Shown here: in pieces, positions 15,675-25,106 of the stretch
Layout of the letters: each line of letters opens with the position of its first letter
How positions within the stretch are numbered: position 1 is the first letter of the stretch
Assembly: GCA_028876385.1 (NCBI GenBank)
Contig: JAGWSF010000001.1
Span: forward strand, 1 to 64,000
Origin: Acidobacteriota bacterium
Lineage (GTDB): Bacteria; Actinomycetota; Acidimicrobiia; Acidimicrobiales; Palsa-688
Reading direction: 5' to 3'
Length of the DNA: 64,000 bases
The notes under the pieces: model-generated
What the model was told of the DNA's origin: nothing
What the model saw: the letters and a program-made list of their open reading frames with translations, nothing else
Database searches by the model: none
Made by a program: the position numbers and the translations under genes

Positions 15675-18167
15675 CTATAGCGAAGGAGCCGCAGCGTAGG
15701 CGGCATCGGGGTCGCAAGGGTCGGCGGCGGCCGTGCCGTGTTCGGCGAGGAAGGCCGGTACGTCCTCGGCGGGCAGGGGGCGGGCGAAGAGGTAACCCTG
15801 GCCGCTGTCGCACTGCTCCTGCTGCAGCTGGGCGAGTTGGGAGGCGTCCTCGATGCCCTCGGCCAGGGTCTCGATCCCGAGGGTCTGGCCGAGCTGGACC
15901 ATGGAGCGGACGATGGCCAGGGCCTGGGTGTTCTGGCCGATCTTGGTGATGAAGCTGCGGTCGATCTTCAACGAGTCGATGGGGAACTGGCGCAGGTAGG
16001 CGAGGGAGGAATGGCCCGTGCCGAAGTCGTCGATGGCGATGCGCACCCCGGTCGCTTTCAGGTCGCGCAGGAACTGCGCCGTCGCCTGGGTGTCGTGCAT
16101 GAGCAGCGTCTCGGTGATCTCCAGCGTGAGGTGGGAATGGTCGAGCTGGTAGCGGCTCAGGACGTCGCTCACCGCCGCCACGAATCCGTCGTCGTCGAAC
16201 TGGGCCACCGACACGTTCACCGAGACGTTGAGGTCGAAGCCCAGGCGCCTCCACCCCGCCACCTCGGCGCAGGCCTGCTCCAACACGAAGCGACCGATCG
16301 GGGCGATGAGGCCCGACTGCTCGGCCAGCGGGATGAAGTCGACCGGTCCGATCAGCCCTCTCGTCGGGTGGCGCCAGCGGACCAGGGCCTCGACACCCCG
16401 GGTCGTCATGCGCCTGATGTCCATGATGGGCTGGTATACGACGAACAGCTCGTCGCGTTCGAGGGCTCGGTGCAGATCCATCTCGAGGCTCAGGCGGTCC
16501 TTGATGGCCGTCTGCATCTGCGGGTCGAACAGCATGAAGCGTCCCTTGCCCGCCTCCTTGGCCTGGTAGAGGGCGATGTCGGCGTCGCGGATGAGTTCCT
16601 GGGAGCTGTCGCGCATCCCTGTGGCCAAACCGACGCTGGCTTTGACGCTCAGGGTGATGGGCTCGGGGGTGCACAACGCGAACGGCTCCTCGAGCACCGC
16701 GATGACCCGCTGGGCCACCGTCGCGGGGCCCCGGCCGAGGGCGGCGGTCTCGGTCAGGATGAGGAACTCGTCGCCACCGAGGCGCCCGACGGTATCCCCG
16801 TGGCGCACCGCGCCGGCGAGCCGTTCGGCCACGGCGACAAGCAGTTGGTCCCCCACGTCGTGGCCGAAGGTGTCGTTGATGTCCTTGAAGTTGTCCAGGT
16901 CCACGTAGAGCGCCCCCACGGCCATCGGTTGGCGGCGGGCCCGGGCCAGCATCTGATCGGCCCGGTCGAACAGCAGGGCCCGGTTGGGCAGGCCGGTGAG
17001 CACGTCGTGGAGCGCCTGGTGGCGCAGTTCGGCGGTGCGCTCGTCGACGAGCAGCAGGGCCCGGTCGCGGGTCCGGCTCAGATGGAGCAGGAAGCCGCTG
17101 ACCGCTCCGGTCAGGGCCAGGACGATCAGGCCGAGGATGACGCCCTCCCAGACCGGCGCCGACGACGCTGGAGCACTGACCGTGGCGCTCAGAGTAGGAA
17201 TCGTCAGCGGAACCGTCAGGTGCATTCCCCGGGACGGTCCTCCGGTGGAGGTGAGAACCGATCCGCCGGTGGACACGGTGAGGCTCCGGCCCCCGGTGGA
17301 GAGGCTGGCGGCGTTCAGCATCCTCGGGCCGTTGAACGTACCCAGCATCCAACCGATCAGGGCCGCTTCCCGGCCGGCCACGGTGTTAGGAGCTGTTCCC
17401 CCGGCGTACACCGGCACGTACAGCGCGAACAACCCCTCGTAATGGGCCAGGACGGCGGCCGAGAGATGGAGCTGGGCGGCCACGGGGGCCAGGACAGCGC
17501 CCAGATTCATGAACTGCACGGTGTCGCCGTCCATGGACGCCTGGAGCAGGGCGGCCACCCCGTTCGGGCCGATGCCGGGGAGGGTCGGCGAGCACAGGTC
17601 CAGGCCGGCGCCTGTCCCGATGGACCCGAGGATGATGCCTAGCCGGGGCAGGCAGTAGTAGGGGTGGTCGGTCGCCGAGACGATCCGGGCCGGAACGGGC
17701 CCCAGGCCGGGCTCGGGATCGGAGGCCATGGCCGCCCGGTAAGAGTCGAGCTGGGAGGTCGGGACCCGGGCGTAGAACGTGTAGCCCAGGGCCCCCGGGT
17801 AGACGCTGGTCAGGTGCATGGCCTGCAGCCAGGGAATGAGCTCCCGGTTGGTCATCGGGGCGTGGGTGGCCACAGCGGCGCCGACAGAAGCTTCGAAGGT
17901 GATGTCGCGTTCCATCCCGAAATCGACGGCGGCCGCCACGCTGCGGGCCTGATCGGCGAACTGCTGGCGGTCCACGCCGTGCTGGTAGCCGGCCCAGGAC
18001 CAGCCGGCCAGCGCCGAGGCGGCCACACCGGTGACCAGTGCCAGCGAGATGATCAGGCGCGACCAGCACCGCCGGGTGCAGGCCGTCCCCGGCACCTCGT
18101 GGGAGCCGGGGGCGGTGGTCGTGCCCGCCGCGGCGGGACGGTTGGAGATGAGGGGGCGGGGCGCCAC
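15675..18167 (-). CDS. CHASE-type sensor GGDEF-EAL c-di-GMP cyclase/phosphodiesterase
   Basis: 830 aa. A membrane segment near residues 36-58 and another near 343-366 flank a ~280-residue extracytoplasmic sensor with CHASE-like features (FEASVGAAVATHAPMTNREL, GALGYTFYARVP). The GGDEF domain (~385-545) keeps an intact active motif in GRLGGDEFLIL, so cyclase activity is possible. The EAL domain (~560-800) keeps EALVRWRHP, the NVSVNVS strand, EITETLLM, IDDFGTG and KIDRSFI, so c-di-GMP hydrolysis is possible too. Which activity dominates cannot be told. The upstream region is shared with the divergent MFS gene. No c-di-GMP riboswitch is visible. Confidence 0.92.
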   Translation of the reverse strand: MAPRPLISNRPAAAGTTTAPGSHEVPGTACTRRCWSRLIISLALVTGVAASALAGWSWAGYQHGVDRQQFADQARSVAAAVDFGMERDITFEASVGAAVATHAPMTNRELIPWLQAMHLTSVYPGALGYTFYARVPTSQLDSYRAAMASDPEPGLGPVPARIVSATDHPYYCLPRLGIILGSIGTGAGLDLCSPTLPGIGPNGVAALLQASMDGDTVQFMNLGAVLAPVAAQLHLSAAVLAHYEGLFALYVPVYAGGTAPNTVAGREAALIGWMLGTFNGPRMLNAASLSTGGRSLTVSTGGSVLTSTGGPSRGMHLTVPLTIPTLSATVSAPASSAPVWEGVILGLIVLALTGAVSGFLLHLSRTRDRALLLVDERTAELRHQALHDVLTGLPNRALLFDRADQMLARARRQPMAVGALYVDLDNFKDINDTFGHDVGDQLLVAVAERLAGAVRHGDTVGRLGGDEFLILTETAALGRGPATVAQRVIAVLEEPFALCTPEPITLSVKASVGLATGMRDSSQELIRDADIALYQAKEAGKGRFMLFDPQMQTAIKDRLSLEMDLHRALERDELFVVYQPIMDIRRMTTRGVEALVRWRHPTRGLIGPVDFIPLAEQSGLIAPIGRFVLEQACAEVAGWRRLGFDLNVSVNVSVAQFDDDGFVAAVSDVLSRYQLDHSHLTLEITETLLMHDTQATAQFLRDLKATGVRIAIDDFGTGHSSLAYLRQFPIDSLKIDRSFITKIGQNTQALAIVRSMVQLGQTLGIETLAEGIEDASQLAQLQQEQCDSGQGYLFARPLPAEDVPAFLAEHGTAAADPCDPDAAYAAAPSL

Positions 18168-18275
18168 TCGTACAGGATCGGTGGGGCAAGACCCGTACCG
18201 GATGGGCCGAAGGGCCTTTTCCGGGATATCAGCGCGAACGCACCACTGGCTTCGTGACCAAGTTCACCAAAGAAA

Positions 18276-18294
18276 GTGGAAGCTCCGCCTCCAG
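18276..18294. promoter_or_regulatory. Distal copy of a TetR-type operator before the MFS gene
   Basis: GTGGAAG-N5-CCTCCAG (18276-18294) is a slightly degenerate copy of the perfect dyad at 18318-18336. Start-to-start distance is 42 bases, four helical turns, so two dimers would sit on the same face of the DNA. Confidence 0.55.
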
Positions 18295-18317
18295 TTCGTG
18301 GTTGGATATTCCGAGAT

Positions 18318-18336
18318 GTGGAGGAGCGACCTCCAC
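18318..18336. promoter_or_regulatory. Proximal perfect operator dyad before the MFS gene
   Basis: GTGGAGG (18318-18324) and CCTCCAC (18330-18336) are perfect inverted repeats around AGCGA, 28 bases upstream of the MFS start codon. The size fits a TetR dimer; the likely owner is the TetR gene directly downstream of the MFS gene. Confidence 0.6.
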
Positions 18337-18364
18337 TTGACTGTCCGCCCCCTGGAGAAACCCC

Positions 18365-19873
18365 ATGAGCTCCGTCGACACCGCCCCCGCGGGCGCCCCG
18401 GCCGCCGCCACCCGCCCGGGGACCACCAGCGCAGCATCCAGCTCCCGGTGGTGGATTCTCGCCGCCTTGGTCCTGGCCCAGCTGATGGTCGTGCTCGACG
18501 CCACCGTGGTCAACATCGCCCTGCCGTCGGCCCAGAAGGCCCTCGGGTTCAGCAACGGGGACCGGCAGTGGATCGTCTCGGCCTACGCGCTGGCCTTCGG
18601 CAGCCTTCTGCTCCTCGGCGGTCGGCTCTCCGACCTGATCGGGCGCCGACGGGTGCTGATCATCGGCATGACCGGATTCGCCGCGGCGTCGGCCGTCGGC
18701 GGGGCGGCCACCGGCTTTCTCATGCTGGTCGTGGCCCGGGCCGTGCAGGGTGCCTTCGGCGCGCTGCTCGCCCCGGCCGTGCTCTCTCAGCTCACCACCA
18801 CCTTTGATGATCCCGCCGAGCGGGGCCGGGCCTTCGGGATCTTCGGCGCGGTGGCCGGCGCCGGCGGCGCGGTCGGGCTGATCCTCGGCGGGGCGCTCAC
18901 CCAGTACCTCGACTGGCGGTGGTGCCTATATGTCAACGTGGCCCTGGCCGTCTTGGCCCTCATCGGCGCCGTCCGCCACCTGCCTCCGTCGGAGCGCCGC
19001 CCGGCCCAGATCGACTGGCCGGGGGTGGTCACGGTGGTCAGCGGCCTGGTCGCCGTGGTCTACGGCTGCTCCGAGGCCAACACCCTGGGCTGGTCGAACC
19101 CCGTCACCTTCGGCCTCCTGATCGCCGGGGCGGTCCTCCTGGCCGGCTTCGGGTGGGTGGAGACCCGGGCGACGGCGCCGCTCCTGCCGCTGCGCATACT
19201 GGCCGACCGGGCCCGGGCCACGGCCAACCTGATGATGCTGATCTCGGGTATCGGGATGTTCGCGGTGTTCCTCTTCCTCGCCTACTACATCCAGCAGATA
19301 CTCCACTTCACCCCGGTCATGGCCGGCGTGGCCTTCCTGCCCATGATCGGCGCCCTCATGCTGACCTCGGCGCTGGCCACGGCCCGGATGCTGCCCCGCT
19401 TCGGGCCGCGGTGGCTGGTCACCACAGGCATGGCCGCCGCCGCCGGGGGCCTGGTCATCTTCGCCCAGCTGCGGGTCGGATCGAGCTACGCCGGCGGCGT
19501 GGTACCGGGGCTGATCGTCGCCGGATTCGGTCTCGGGCTGGTCTTCGGCTCGGTCATGAATGTCGCCACCGCAGGGGCGGGCGAGCTCGACTCGGGGGTG
19601 GCCTCGGCGCTGCCCAACATCGGCCAGCAGGTCGGGGGGGCCGTGGGCACCGCCGTGCTCAACACTCTGGCCACCTCGGCCGCCCTCACCTACGTCCACG
19701 GCCGCCGACCGGGCCCCGCCCTCATGGCCGCAGCGTCGGTACGCGGCGACGACACCGCCTTCTGGGTCGCCGCCGCGGTGTTCGCCTTCGGTTCGCTGCT
19801 CGCCGCCGTCATGTTCCGCCCCCGGCCCCACCCCTCGGACCGGCCCATCGGCGACGTCGCCGGTCTGCTGTGA
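18365..19873 (+). CDS. DHA2-family MFS drug/metabolite exporter
   Basis: 502 aa, ATG 18365. A 14-helix EmrB/QacA-type proton antiporter: helix 1 ends in the family motif MVVLDATVVNIALPSAQKAL, then IVSAYALAFGSLLLLGGRLSDLIGRRRVL (motif A) and the GGALTQYLDWRWCLYVNV motif C region. It should expel hydrophobic or cationic toxic compounds. It is followed within one base by a TetR gene on the same strand, and two matching dyads lie in its leader. This points to a self-contained, inducer-responsive efflux operon. The substrate is not predictable. Confidence 0.92.
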   Translation: MSSVDTAPAGAPAAATRPGTTSAASSSRWWILAALVLAQLMVVLDATVVNIALPSAQKALGFSNGDRQWIVSAYALAFGSLLLLGGRLSDLIGRRRVLIIGMTGFAAASAVGGAATGFLMLVVARAVQGAFGALLAPAVLSQLTTTFDDPAERGRAFGIFGAVAGAGGAVGLILGGALTQYLDWRWCLYVNVALAVLALIGAVRHLPPSERRPAQIDWPGVVTVVSGLVAVVYGCSEANTLGWSNPVTFGLLIAGAVLLAGFGWVETRATAPLLPLRILADRARATANLMMLISGIGMFAVFLFLAYYIQQILHFTPVMAGVAFLPMIGALMLTSALATARMLPRFGPRWLVTTGMAAAAGGLVIFAQLRVGSSYAGGVVPGLIVAGFGLGLVFGSVMNVATAGAGELDSGVASALPNIGQQVGGAVGTAVLNTLATSAALTYVHGRRPGPALMAAASVRGDDTAFWVAAAVFAFGSLLAAVMFRPRPHPSDRPIGDVAGLL

Positions 19874-19874
19874 T

Positions 19875-20591
19875 GTGACGGTGGCCACCACCAGCCCCAC
19901 CGAGCCCCGGGTCCCCCCCGACGAGCGCCGCCTCCGCCGTGACGCCGAGGCCAACCGCCGCCAGATTCTGCGGGCCGCCGGACGGCTCATGGCCGAGCGG
20001 GGCCTGTCGGCGCCACTCGAGGACATCGCCGCTGAAGCGGGGGTCGGGATCGGCACCCTCTACCGGCGCTTCCCCACCCGGGCCGACCTGGTCGAGGCGG
20101 TCTTCGCCGATCACCTGGCCGTCTACGTGGAGGCGCTCGAGGAGGCCCTGGGCGCCGAGGACGGGTGGGCCGGCCTGCTGTGGTTCCTCGAAGCGGCCAC
20201 CACCCACCAGATCGAGAACCGGGCCCTCAACGAGTTGCTCGAGTACAACCTGGGCGAGGCGGCGGTGGCCCAGATCCAGGAAAAAGTCACCCCCCTCGTC
20301 GACACACTCGTCGAGCGGGCCAAGTCCACCGGCCGGCTGCGGCCCGACTTCGCGCTGAGCGACCTGGCCTTCATGCAGCAGATGCTGGTGGCTCTCGGTC
20401 GGGCCACCGAGTCGGTCGGCGACCGGGTGTGGAAGCGCTACATGGCCATCATGGTGGACGGCCTGCTGGCCGCCCGGACCGGTCCCACTCCCACCGGCCG
20501 GGCCGCCCTGTCGATCGAGGAGCTGCGGATCCTGCACGAGTCCCGTCCGCCGGTGCCGTGGCGACGGCGGGCCGATCCCCCCGAACGGTAG
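19875..20591 (+). CDS. TetR-family repressor of the adjacent MFS exporter
   Basis: ~238 aa. Two GTG starts are possible, 19875 (one base after the MFS stop) and 19881; either implies translational coupling. The N-terminal helix-turn-helix is clear: RRQILRAAGRLMAERGLSAPLEDIAAEAGVGIGTLYRRFPTRADLVEAVF. The C-terminal ligand domain resembles the TetR_C group with LLWFLEAATTHQIENRALNELL. It most likely binds the dyads at 18276-18336 and releases them when it meets an exported compound. Confidence 0.9.
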   Translation: MTVATTSPTEPRVPPDERRLRRDAEANRRQILRAAGRLMAERGLSAPLEDIAAEAGVGIGTLYRRFPTRADLVEAVFADHLAVYVEALEEALGAEDGWAGLLWFLEAATTHQIENRALNELLEYNLGEAAVAQIQEKVTPLVDTLVERAKSTGRLRPDFALSDLAFMQQMLVALGRATESVGDRVWKRYMAIMVDGLLAARTGPTPTGRAALSIEELRILHESRPPVPWRRRADPPER

Positions 20592-20600
20592 CGGCGGAGG

Positions 20601-21980
20601 TCAGCCCGTGGCCTGGGCGGCAGTGATGTGGTTGTAGGTGCCGTCGCACTCGAAGCCCTTGGTGGCCGGGTCCAGCCTGACGAACTGAGCGCCGCTGACA
20701 CCGACGATGACCATACAGGTGGCCCCCTGCTTCTGCCCGGGGTCGCTCGGGGGTAGCAAGCCGTTGGCGTCGAAGTGGGTGATGCCGTCCAGCGCGGCCA
20801 GGAACGAAGACCGGGTCGGGTTGGGCCCGGCGGCATCGAGGGCCTGCACGAACAGGTCCCCGGCGGCCCACGCCGTGACGGCGTAGAGGTCGGGTACCTC
20901 ACCTGGATGGGCCTTGTCCATCCAGGTGGTCATGGTCGCCAGCTCGGGATTGGTCGGGAGGTCCTGGCCGAGGAAGAGCGGGAAGCCGAGCGGCATGTAC
21001 ACGTCGTCGGCGTTGGCCGCGCCGATCAGCTTGAACAGCGACGGGTCGTAGGCCACGGCCGAGACGATGGCGTCGGGATGGAAGTTCTGCTGGTCGGCTT
21101 CCTGGATGAAATCGGCCACCTGTCCGGCGCTCATGGCCCCGAGGTCCACGACCTTGACCCCGTCGGCTTTCATGCGCAGCACGTCGGCGGTGAAGTTGGT
21201 CTCGGTTATGGCGATGCCCCGCTTGTAGACGTAGACGAAGCCCTCGGCCTGGTAGGCCGAGGCGATGCCGTTGGCGCTGGCCACTTCGGCGGCCACGTAG
21301 AGCGAGGCGGTGTGAGTGATGTCCTGTGGGAACTTGTTCTTGATCCACACCGCTCCCGTCGTCGGGTAGCCGTAGGGCGCCGGGGAGGGGGCGGTGACAT
21401 TGGGCAGCCCGAGCAGGGCGCCGTCGAGGACGTAGCCCTGGATGTCGGGGAAGGTCGGGTCGGCCTTCAGCACGGTCAGGCCGCAGGCGTCGAGGAGGGC
21501 GAAGTTGCCCACGCTGGCGAAGGCCGAGCCGTCGAGGCCCCGCATGTCACTGGTGTAGGTGTTGCAGTTGAAGCCATCGTCCTCCTGCACCAGCTTCAGT
21601 TGCCGCCCGTGGACCCCGCCGCGCGAGTCGACGTAGGCGACGAAGGCCTTCAACGCGTCGAAGGACTTCTGGGCGCCTCCGGGGAAGGGCCCGCTGTTGG
21701 TGTCCACCTGACCGATGGTGATGCTCGACGCGGTGATCCCGGTGGTGTCACCGGGGACGGTGGTGGTGGCGGCCGCGGTGGTCCCCGGCGTGGGGGTCGC
21801 CGCAGAGTGGGCCGCGCTCGAGCAGCCGGCGGCGACGAGGCCGACCACGGCGACGGTGGACCACTTCCGGAGGCGGGCGCGGCGGCCTTGGTGGCGGCTG
21901 GTCACGACACGGCTGGTCACGACACGGCTGGTCACGACACGGCTGGTCACGACACGGTTCGTGACGACAGGGCCGGTCAC
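20601..21980 (-). CDS. ABC transporter substrate-binding lipoprotein, branched-chain amino acid (type 1) fold
   Basis: 459 aa from a GTG at 21980 whose GTGA overlaps the stop of the upstream amidohydrolase gene. The mature protein follows a lipobox (VAAGC, Cys ~53) and has the Peripla_BP_6 fold (ITIGQVDTNSGPFPGGAQKSFDALKAFVAYVDSRGGVHG). Before the signal sequence lies an unusual five-residue tandem repeat, VVTSR, made by a 15-base DNA repeat. Each copy contains a GTG, so the true start could be any of them. No permease or ATPase is adjacent. It probably binds the substrate degraded by the SDR and amidohydrolase of the same operon. Confidence 0.85.
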   Translation of the reverse strand: MTGPVVTNRVVTSRVVTSRVVTSRVVTSRHQGRRARLRKWSTVAVVGLVAAGCSSAAHSAATPTPGTTAAATTTVPGDTTGITASSITIGQVDTNSGPFPGGAQKSFDALKAFVAYVDSRGGVHGRQLKLVQEDDGFNCNTYTSDMRGLDGSAFASVGNFALLDACGLTVLKADPTFPDIQGYVLDGALLGLPNVTAPSPAPYGYPTTGAVWIKNKFPQDITHTASLYVAAEVASANGIASAYQAEGFVYVYKRGIAITETNFTADVLRMKADGVKVVDLGAMSAGQVADFIQEADQQNFHPDAIVSAVAYDPSLFKLIGAANADDVYMPLGFPLFLGQDLPTNPELATMTTWMDKAHPGEVPDLYAVTAWAAGDLFVQALDAAGPNPTRSSFLAALDGITHFDANGLLPPSDPGQKQGATCMVIVGVSGAQFVRLDPATKGFECDGTYNHITAAQATG

Positions 21981-21985
21981 GACAT
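21896..21985. repeat. 15-base tandem repeat at the start of the binding-protein gene
   Basis: Four perfect copies of GGCTGGTCACGACAC (21896, 21911, 21926, 21941) and two degenerate ones (21956, 21971) span the signal-peptide N-region and the overlap with the upstream gene's stop. Confidence 0.9.
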
Positions 21986-23302
21986 CACCGGGCCCCGGGA
22001 CGGGCCGGCCATGAGCCCGGCGATGCGACGAGCCGATTCCTTGGTGCTGACCCGCCCGGTGGCGTAGTCCACCGGGTCGTAGTGCACCGGGGGAGGGGCC
22101 GGCTCGCTCAGCAGATCGGCGGGGTGAGGGCCGATCCGGTCGGCCACCGCCCGCAGGGCCGCCACGTCGAAGCCGTAGACCCGGGCCGCGGTGAGGCCCA
22201 CCATCTGGCGCAGCTCGTCCTCACGGCAGCCGTTCATGGTGTCGCGCAGGGCGTCGCGCGATCGGGGCCAGGTGCCCTCGATGTGGGGGTAGTCGGCGCC
22301 CCACATGATGCGCGAGACCCCCAGCTGGTCGCGGATCTCGGCCTCCCCCCGGCTCATGAACGACGCCCCGACGTAGCAGTTGGAGTGCCAGTACTCCGTC
22401 GGTGATTTGGAGAGGAGCTGGCCCACGGCCCGCTCGAAGGGCGAGAAGTACTGCTCGTCGAGGCGCCCCAGGGTGTCGGGGATCCAGTCCGCGCCCTGCT
22501 CGGTGAATACCATCTCGAGCGCCGGGAAGCGCTCGAAGACCCCGCCGAAGATGCACTGCCAGAGCGGCCGGTGGGACCACCACAGGAACTCCAGCTTGGT
22601 CGACCACATGGCGTGCCACCCGTAGCCCTCCCACGGGGTGCCCCCCGAATGGAACGTCACCGACAGGCCGGCGTCGACACAGGCCGCCCAGAGAGGGTCG
22701 TAGCGGCTGTCGTGGTATGACGCCAGGGTGGTGTCACCGGTGGGCAGCATGATCCCAGCCAGGCCCCGGCCGGCGGCCCACGTCACGTCGGCCACGGCGG
22801 CCTCGACGTCGTGGGGTTGAACGATGGCCAGACCGGCCCGGCGGCCGGGGAGCAGGTCGCAGAAGTCGGCCAGCCAGCGGTTGTAGGCCCGGGCCCCTTC
22901 GCGCCGGCGTCGGGCGTCGGTGTCGGGAAAGGGGAAGGCGGCCCCCCACGGCGGTTCGTTGCGGTTCTGGAAGTCGGGGAAGATGACCTCGGCGGCGATC
23001 CCCTCGGCCTCGAGATCGCCGGTGCGCCGGTCGGAGTCCCACACCCCGGTCGAGCCCTCCAGGCCGAGGGCCTCGTTGCCCTTGAAGAACTCGATCATGT
23101 CCTCGCCGAAGAGGGAGTCGATCAGCTCGCCGTCGTCGGGGAGCCCCATGGAGCGGTTCTGGGTGGTCCGCCACTCCCGGTGGGCCACCACGAACCGGTC
23201 GTACTCGTCGCGCCACGCCGGGTCCACCCATTCCCGGTAGCGGTCGACCGGCGGTCCGGCATGGCAGTCGGCCGAGACGATGAGGACGGCGTCGTCGCTC
23301 AT
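21977..23302 (-). CDS. Amidohydrolase-family metal-dependent hydrolase/decarboxylase
   Basis: 441 aa; ATG 23302 overlaps the SDR stop (ATGA). It is an amidohydrolase_2 (ACMSD/LigW-type) barrel: the N-terminal SADCHAGPP stands where the metal-binding D-x-H normally lies (D-C-H here). The later metal and catalytic sites are SVTFHSGGTPW (His), a FTEQGADWI stretch and IMWGADYPHIEGTWP with the conserved Asp near the C-terminus. Members hydrolyse or non-oxidatively decarboxylate ring acids and related compounds. Sandwiched between an SDR and an ABC binding protein and controlled by a divergent TetR, it is probably one step of a degradation pathway for an unidentified xenobiotic, sterol or terpenoid. 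Confidence 0.87.
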   Translation of the reverse strand: MSDDAVLIVSADCHAGPPVDRYREWVDPAWRDEYDRFVVAHREWRTTQNRSMGLPDDGELIDSLFGEDMIEFFKGNEALGLEGSTGVWDSDRRTGDLEAEGIAAEVIFPDFQNRNEPPWGAAFPFPDTDARRRREGARAYNRWLADFCDLLPGRRAGLAIVQPHDVEAAVADVTWAAGRGLAGIMLPTGDTTLASYHDSRYDPLWAACVDAGLSVTFHSGGTPWEGYGWHAMWSTKLEFLWWSHRPLWQCIFGGVFERFPALEMVFTEQGADWIPDTLGRLDEQYFSPFERAVGQLLSKSPTEYWHSNCYVGASFMSRGEAEIRDQLGVSRIMWGADYPHIEGTWPRSRDALRDTMNGCREDELRQMVGLTAARVYGFDVAALRAVADRIGPHPADLLSEPAPPPVHYDPVDYATGRVSTKESARRIAGLMAGPSRGPVMS

Positions 23303-24231
23303 CGGGCCGACCCCCCATCGGCCCCGGTAGGGGTGAAAGCGAACCGCTCCACCATCTTCCAGTAGTCGGGGACCCGGTCCTCGCCGAGGTAGTCGCGAAG
23401 GCTGAGGAACTCGGCGGGCATCGACCCGTCGTCCTCGGCGAAGCCGTACTCGCGGGCCAGTTGGGTGGTCTTGAACGCCTGGCCCGAGCGGGCCAGGACC
23501 CCGGGGTCGGTGGCCAGGGCGATGCAGGCCTTGCCGGTGAACCCAGGGCTCTCGCCGAAGGATATGTCCAGCCCGCTCAACTGCGGGCGCCCGTCGGGCC
23601 CGGGGGCGGCCAGGGCCATCAGCCCCTCGGTGAGCACCAGGCCGGGCCACAGCGACACGACGGCCACGCCGTGGCTGCGCAGTTCGAGGGCGGTGTCGGC
23701 GGTGATCTTGTCGATGGCCGCCTTGCCCGCCCCGTAGGGGACCGAGAGCAGATGGTGCACGGCGCCGTGGGAGGAGACGTTGATCACCAGACCCTCCCCC
23801 CGGGGGATCATCATTCGGGCGGCCAGGCTGGTGGTGACGAAGTTGGAGCGGGGCCCGAGGGCCAGGCACCGGGTCATGTCGTCGAAGGGCAGTTCCCAGA
23901 ACGCCGGGCCGACCATGGAGGAGAAGTCCGGGGACGCCACGTTGACGACCAGGTCGATCCGGCCGTGGCGGTCGGCGATCTCCTCGAACACGGCGGTGGT
24001 GGCGGCGTCGTCGGTGTGGTCGCAGGCGACCGGGAAGGCCTGCCCGCCGGACGCCTCGATCTCGGCGGCCGTGGACCGCAGGCTCCCCGGCTCGTCGGCG
24101 CCGGTCCCGAGGGTGCGAGCCGTGAGGTACACGGCGGCCCCGGCGCGTCCGATCTCGACGGCGATGCCCTTGCCGATGTTCTTGCTCGCGCCTGTGACCA
24201 GGGCGACGCGCCCATCCAACCGACCAGCCAT
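23299..24231 (-). CDS. Short-chain dehydrogenase/reductase
   Basis: 310 aa from ATG 24231. The Rossmann motif is VALVTGASKNIGKGIAVEIG (TGxxxNIG variant), followed by the NVAS motif in DLVVNVASPDF and the active-site region GAVHHLLSVPYGAGKAAIDKI, giving Tyr-x3-Lys. Cofactor choice is not certain; the Asn in place of Gly in the loop is seen in SDRs of several subgroups. It is first in a three-gene operon with 4-base overlaps. It diverges from a TetR gene with only 40 bases between the two start codons, so one control region must serve both. Confidence 0.9.
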   Translation of the reverse strand: MAGRLDGRVALVTGASKNIGKGIAVEIGRAGAAVYLTARTLGTGADEPGSLRSTAAEIEASGGQAFPVACDHTDDAATTAVFEEIADRHGRIDLVVNVASPDFSSMVGPAFWELPFDDMTRCLALGPRSNFVTTSLAARMMIPRGEGLVINVSSHGAVHHLLSVPYGAGKAAIDKITADTALELRSHGVAVVSLWPGLVLTEGLMALAAPGPDGRPQLSGLDISFGESPGFTGKACIALATDPGVLARSGQAFKTTQLAREYGFAEDDGSMPAEFLSLRDYLGEDRVPDYWKMVERFAFTPTGADGGSAR

Positions 24232-24271
24232 GAAGTAACCCCCCCGTATTTCTGGTAAGGTTTTTAACATA

Positions 24272-24988
24272 ATGGAGCGTGCAAATGCAACCGGTGTCCG
24301 GACGCCCGGGGTCCCGGGCCGGTCGGGGGGTCGGGCCAAGCGCGGTCGTCCGGCGGTGTTCAGCCGGGAGCGCCTGGTGGAGACCCTCGCGGCGTCGCTC
24401 CTCGAGGACCCCGGGGCGACGTTGACCATCGCCCGGGCCGCTCAGGCGGCGGGGTGCTCGGTCATGTCCATCTACCGCTTCTTCACCGACCGCGACGATC
24501 TGGCCGCCGCACTGATCCGCTACATCATGCGCGAGTCGCGGTCGCGGGTGGTGCCCGGAGACCCGTGGCAGGCCCGCATCCGGGCCTGGATGCTCACCGT
24601 GCACGAGCAGTCCCGCCGCTACCCGTCGGTGTTCCAGCTGGCGGCGTCGGGGGAATCCCCGGCCTGGGTCACCGAGACGGTGTTCCTGGCCGCCATCCTG
24701 CGTGAGGCCGGCCTGTCCGACGACCAGGACCTGGCCGACGCCATCTATCTGATCGCCACCACCAGCCTGAGCCAGGCCATGCTGCGCGCCGCTCACCACG
24801 ACTCGCCCACCCCCTCGCTGTATTCGGTCGTGGCCCAGCTCTCGCCCGAGGAGGCCTCCGAGGCCGCCGCCCTGGTGCCATATTTCGCCGCCATGGGTGA
24901 CCGGGCCACGGATCTGGTCATCTCGTCGGTGCTGGTCGCCGTCGAGGGCATCGTGGCCGGCCAGCGTGTAGTTACAGAGCGGTCATAA
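24272..24988 (+). CDS. TetR-family regulator divergent from the SDR operon
   Basis: 238 aa, ATG 24272. After a basic leader ([19 protein letters not shown]) comes a TetR helix-turn-helix in which the recognition helix reads [23 protein letters not shown]. The C-terminal ligand-binding domain is all-helical and unclassified. The 40-base divergent gap is AT-rich (GGTAAGGTTTTTAACATAA) and must contain both promoters, so the protein probably represses the SDR/amidohydrolase/binding-protein operon and itself. I found no perfect dyad there. Confidence 0.88.
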   Translation: MERANATGVRTPGVPGRSGGRAKRGRPAVFSRERLVETLAASLLEDPGATLTIARAAQAAGCSVMSIYRFFTDRDDLAAALIRYIMRESRSRVVPGDPWQARIRAWMLTVHEQSRRYPSVFQLAASGESPAWVTETVFLAAILREAGLSDDQDLADAIYLIATTSLSQAMLRAAHHDSPTPSLYSVVAQLSPEEASEAAALVPYFAAMGDRATDLVISSVLVAVEGIVAGQRVVTERS

Positions 24989-25106
24989 CCCTACGAATAC
25001 TACCTTTTTCCTTTAATCCCTCAATCGTGCAGAGTGGAGCACTCCGGATTATCGAGGTACCTTCTCGGCGGACAACTGACACGCCGGGTGAACAAAGGGA
25101 CGTGAC

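Noticed and set aside
21977-24799. One 940-codon open frame on the minus strand
   Set aside because: It runs through the SDR gene in another frame; only 21977-23302 encodes a recognisable protein (amidohydrolase).
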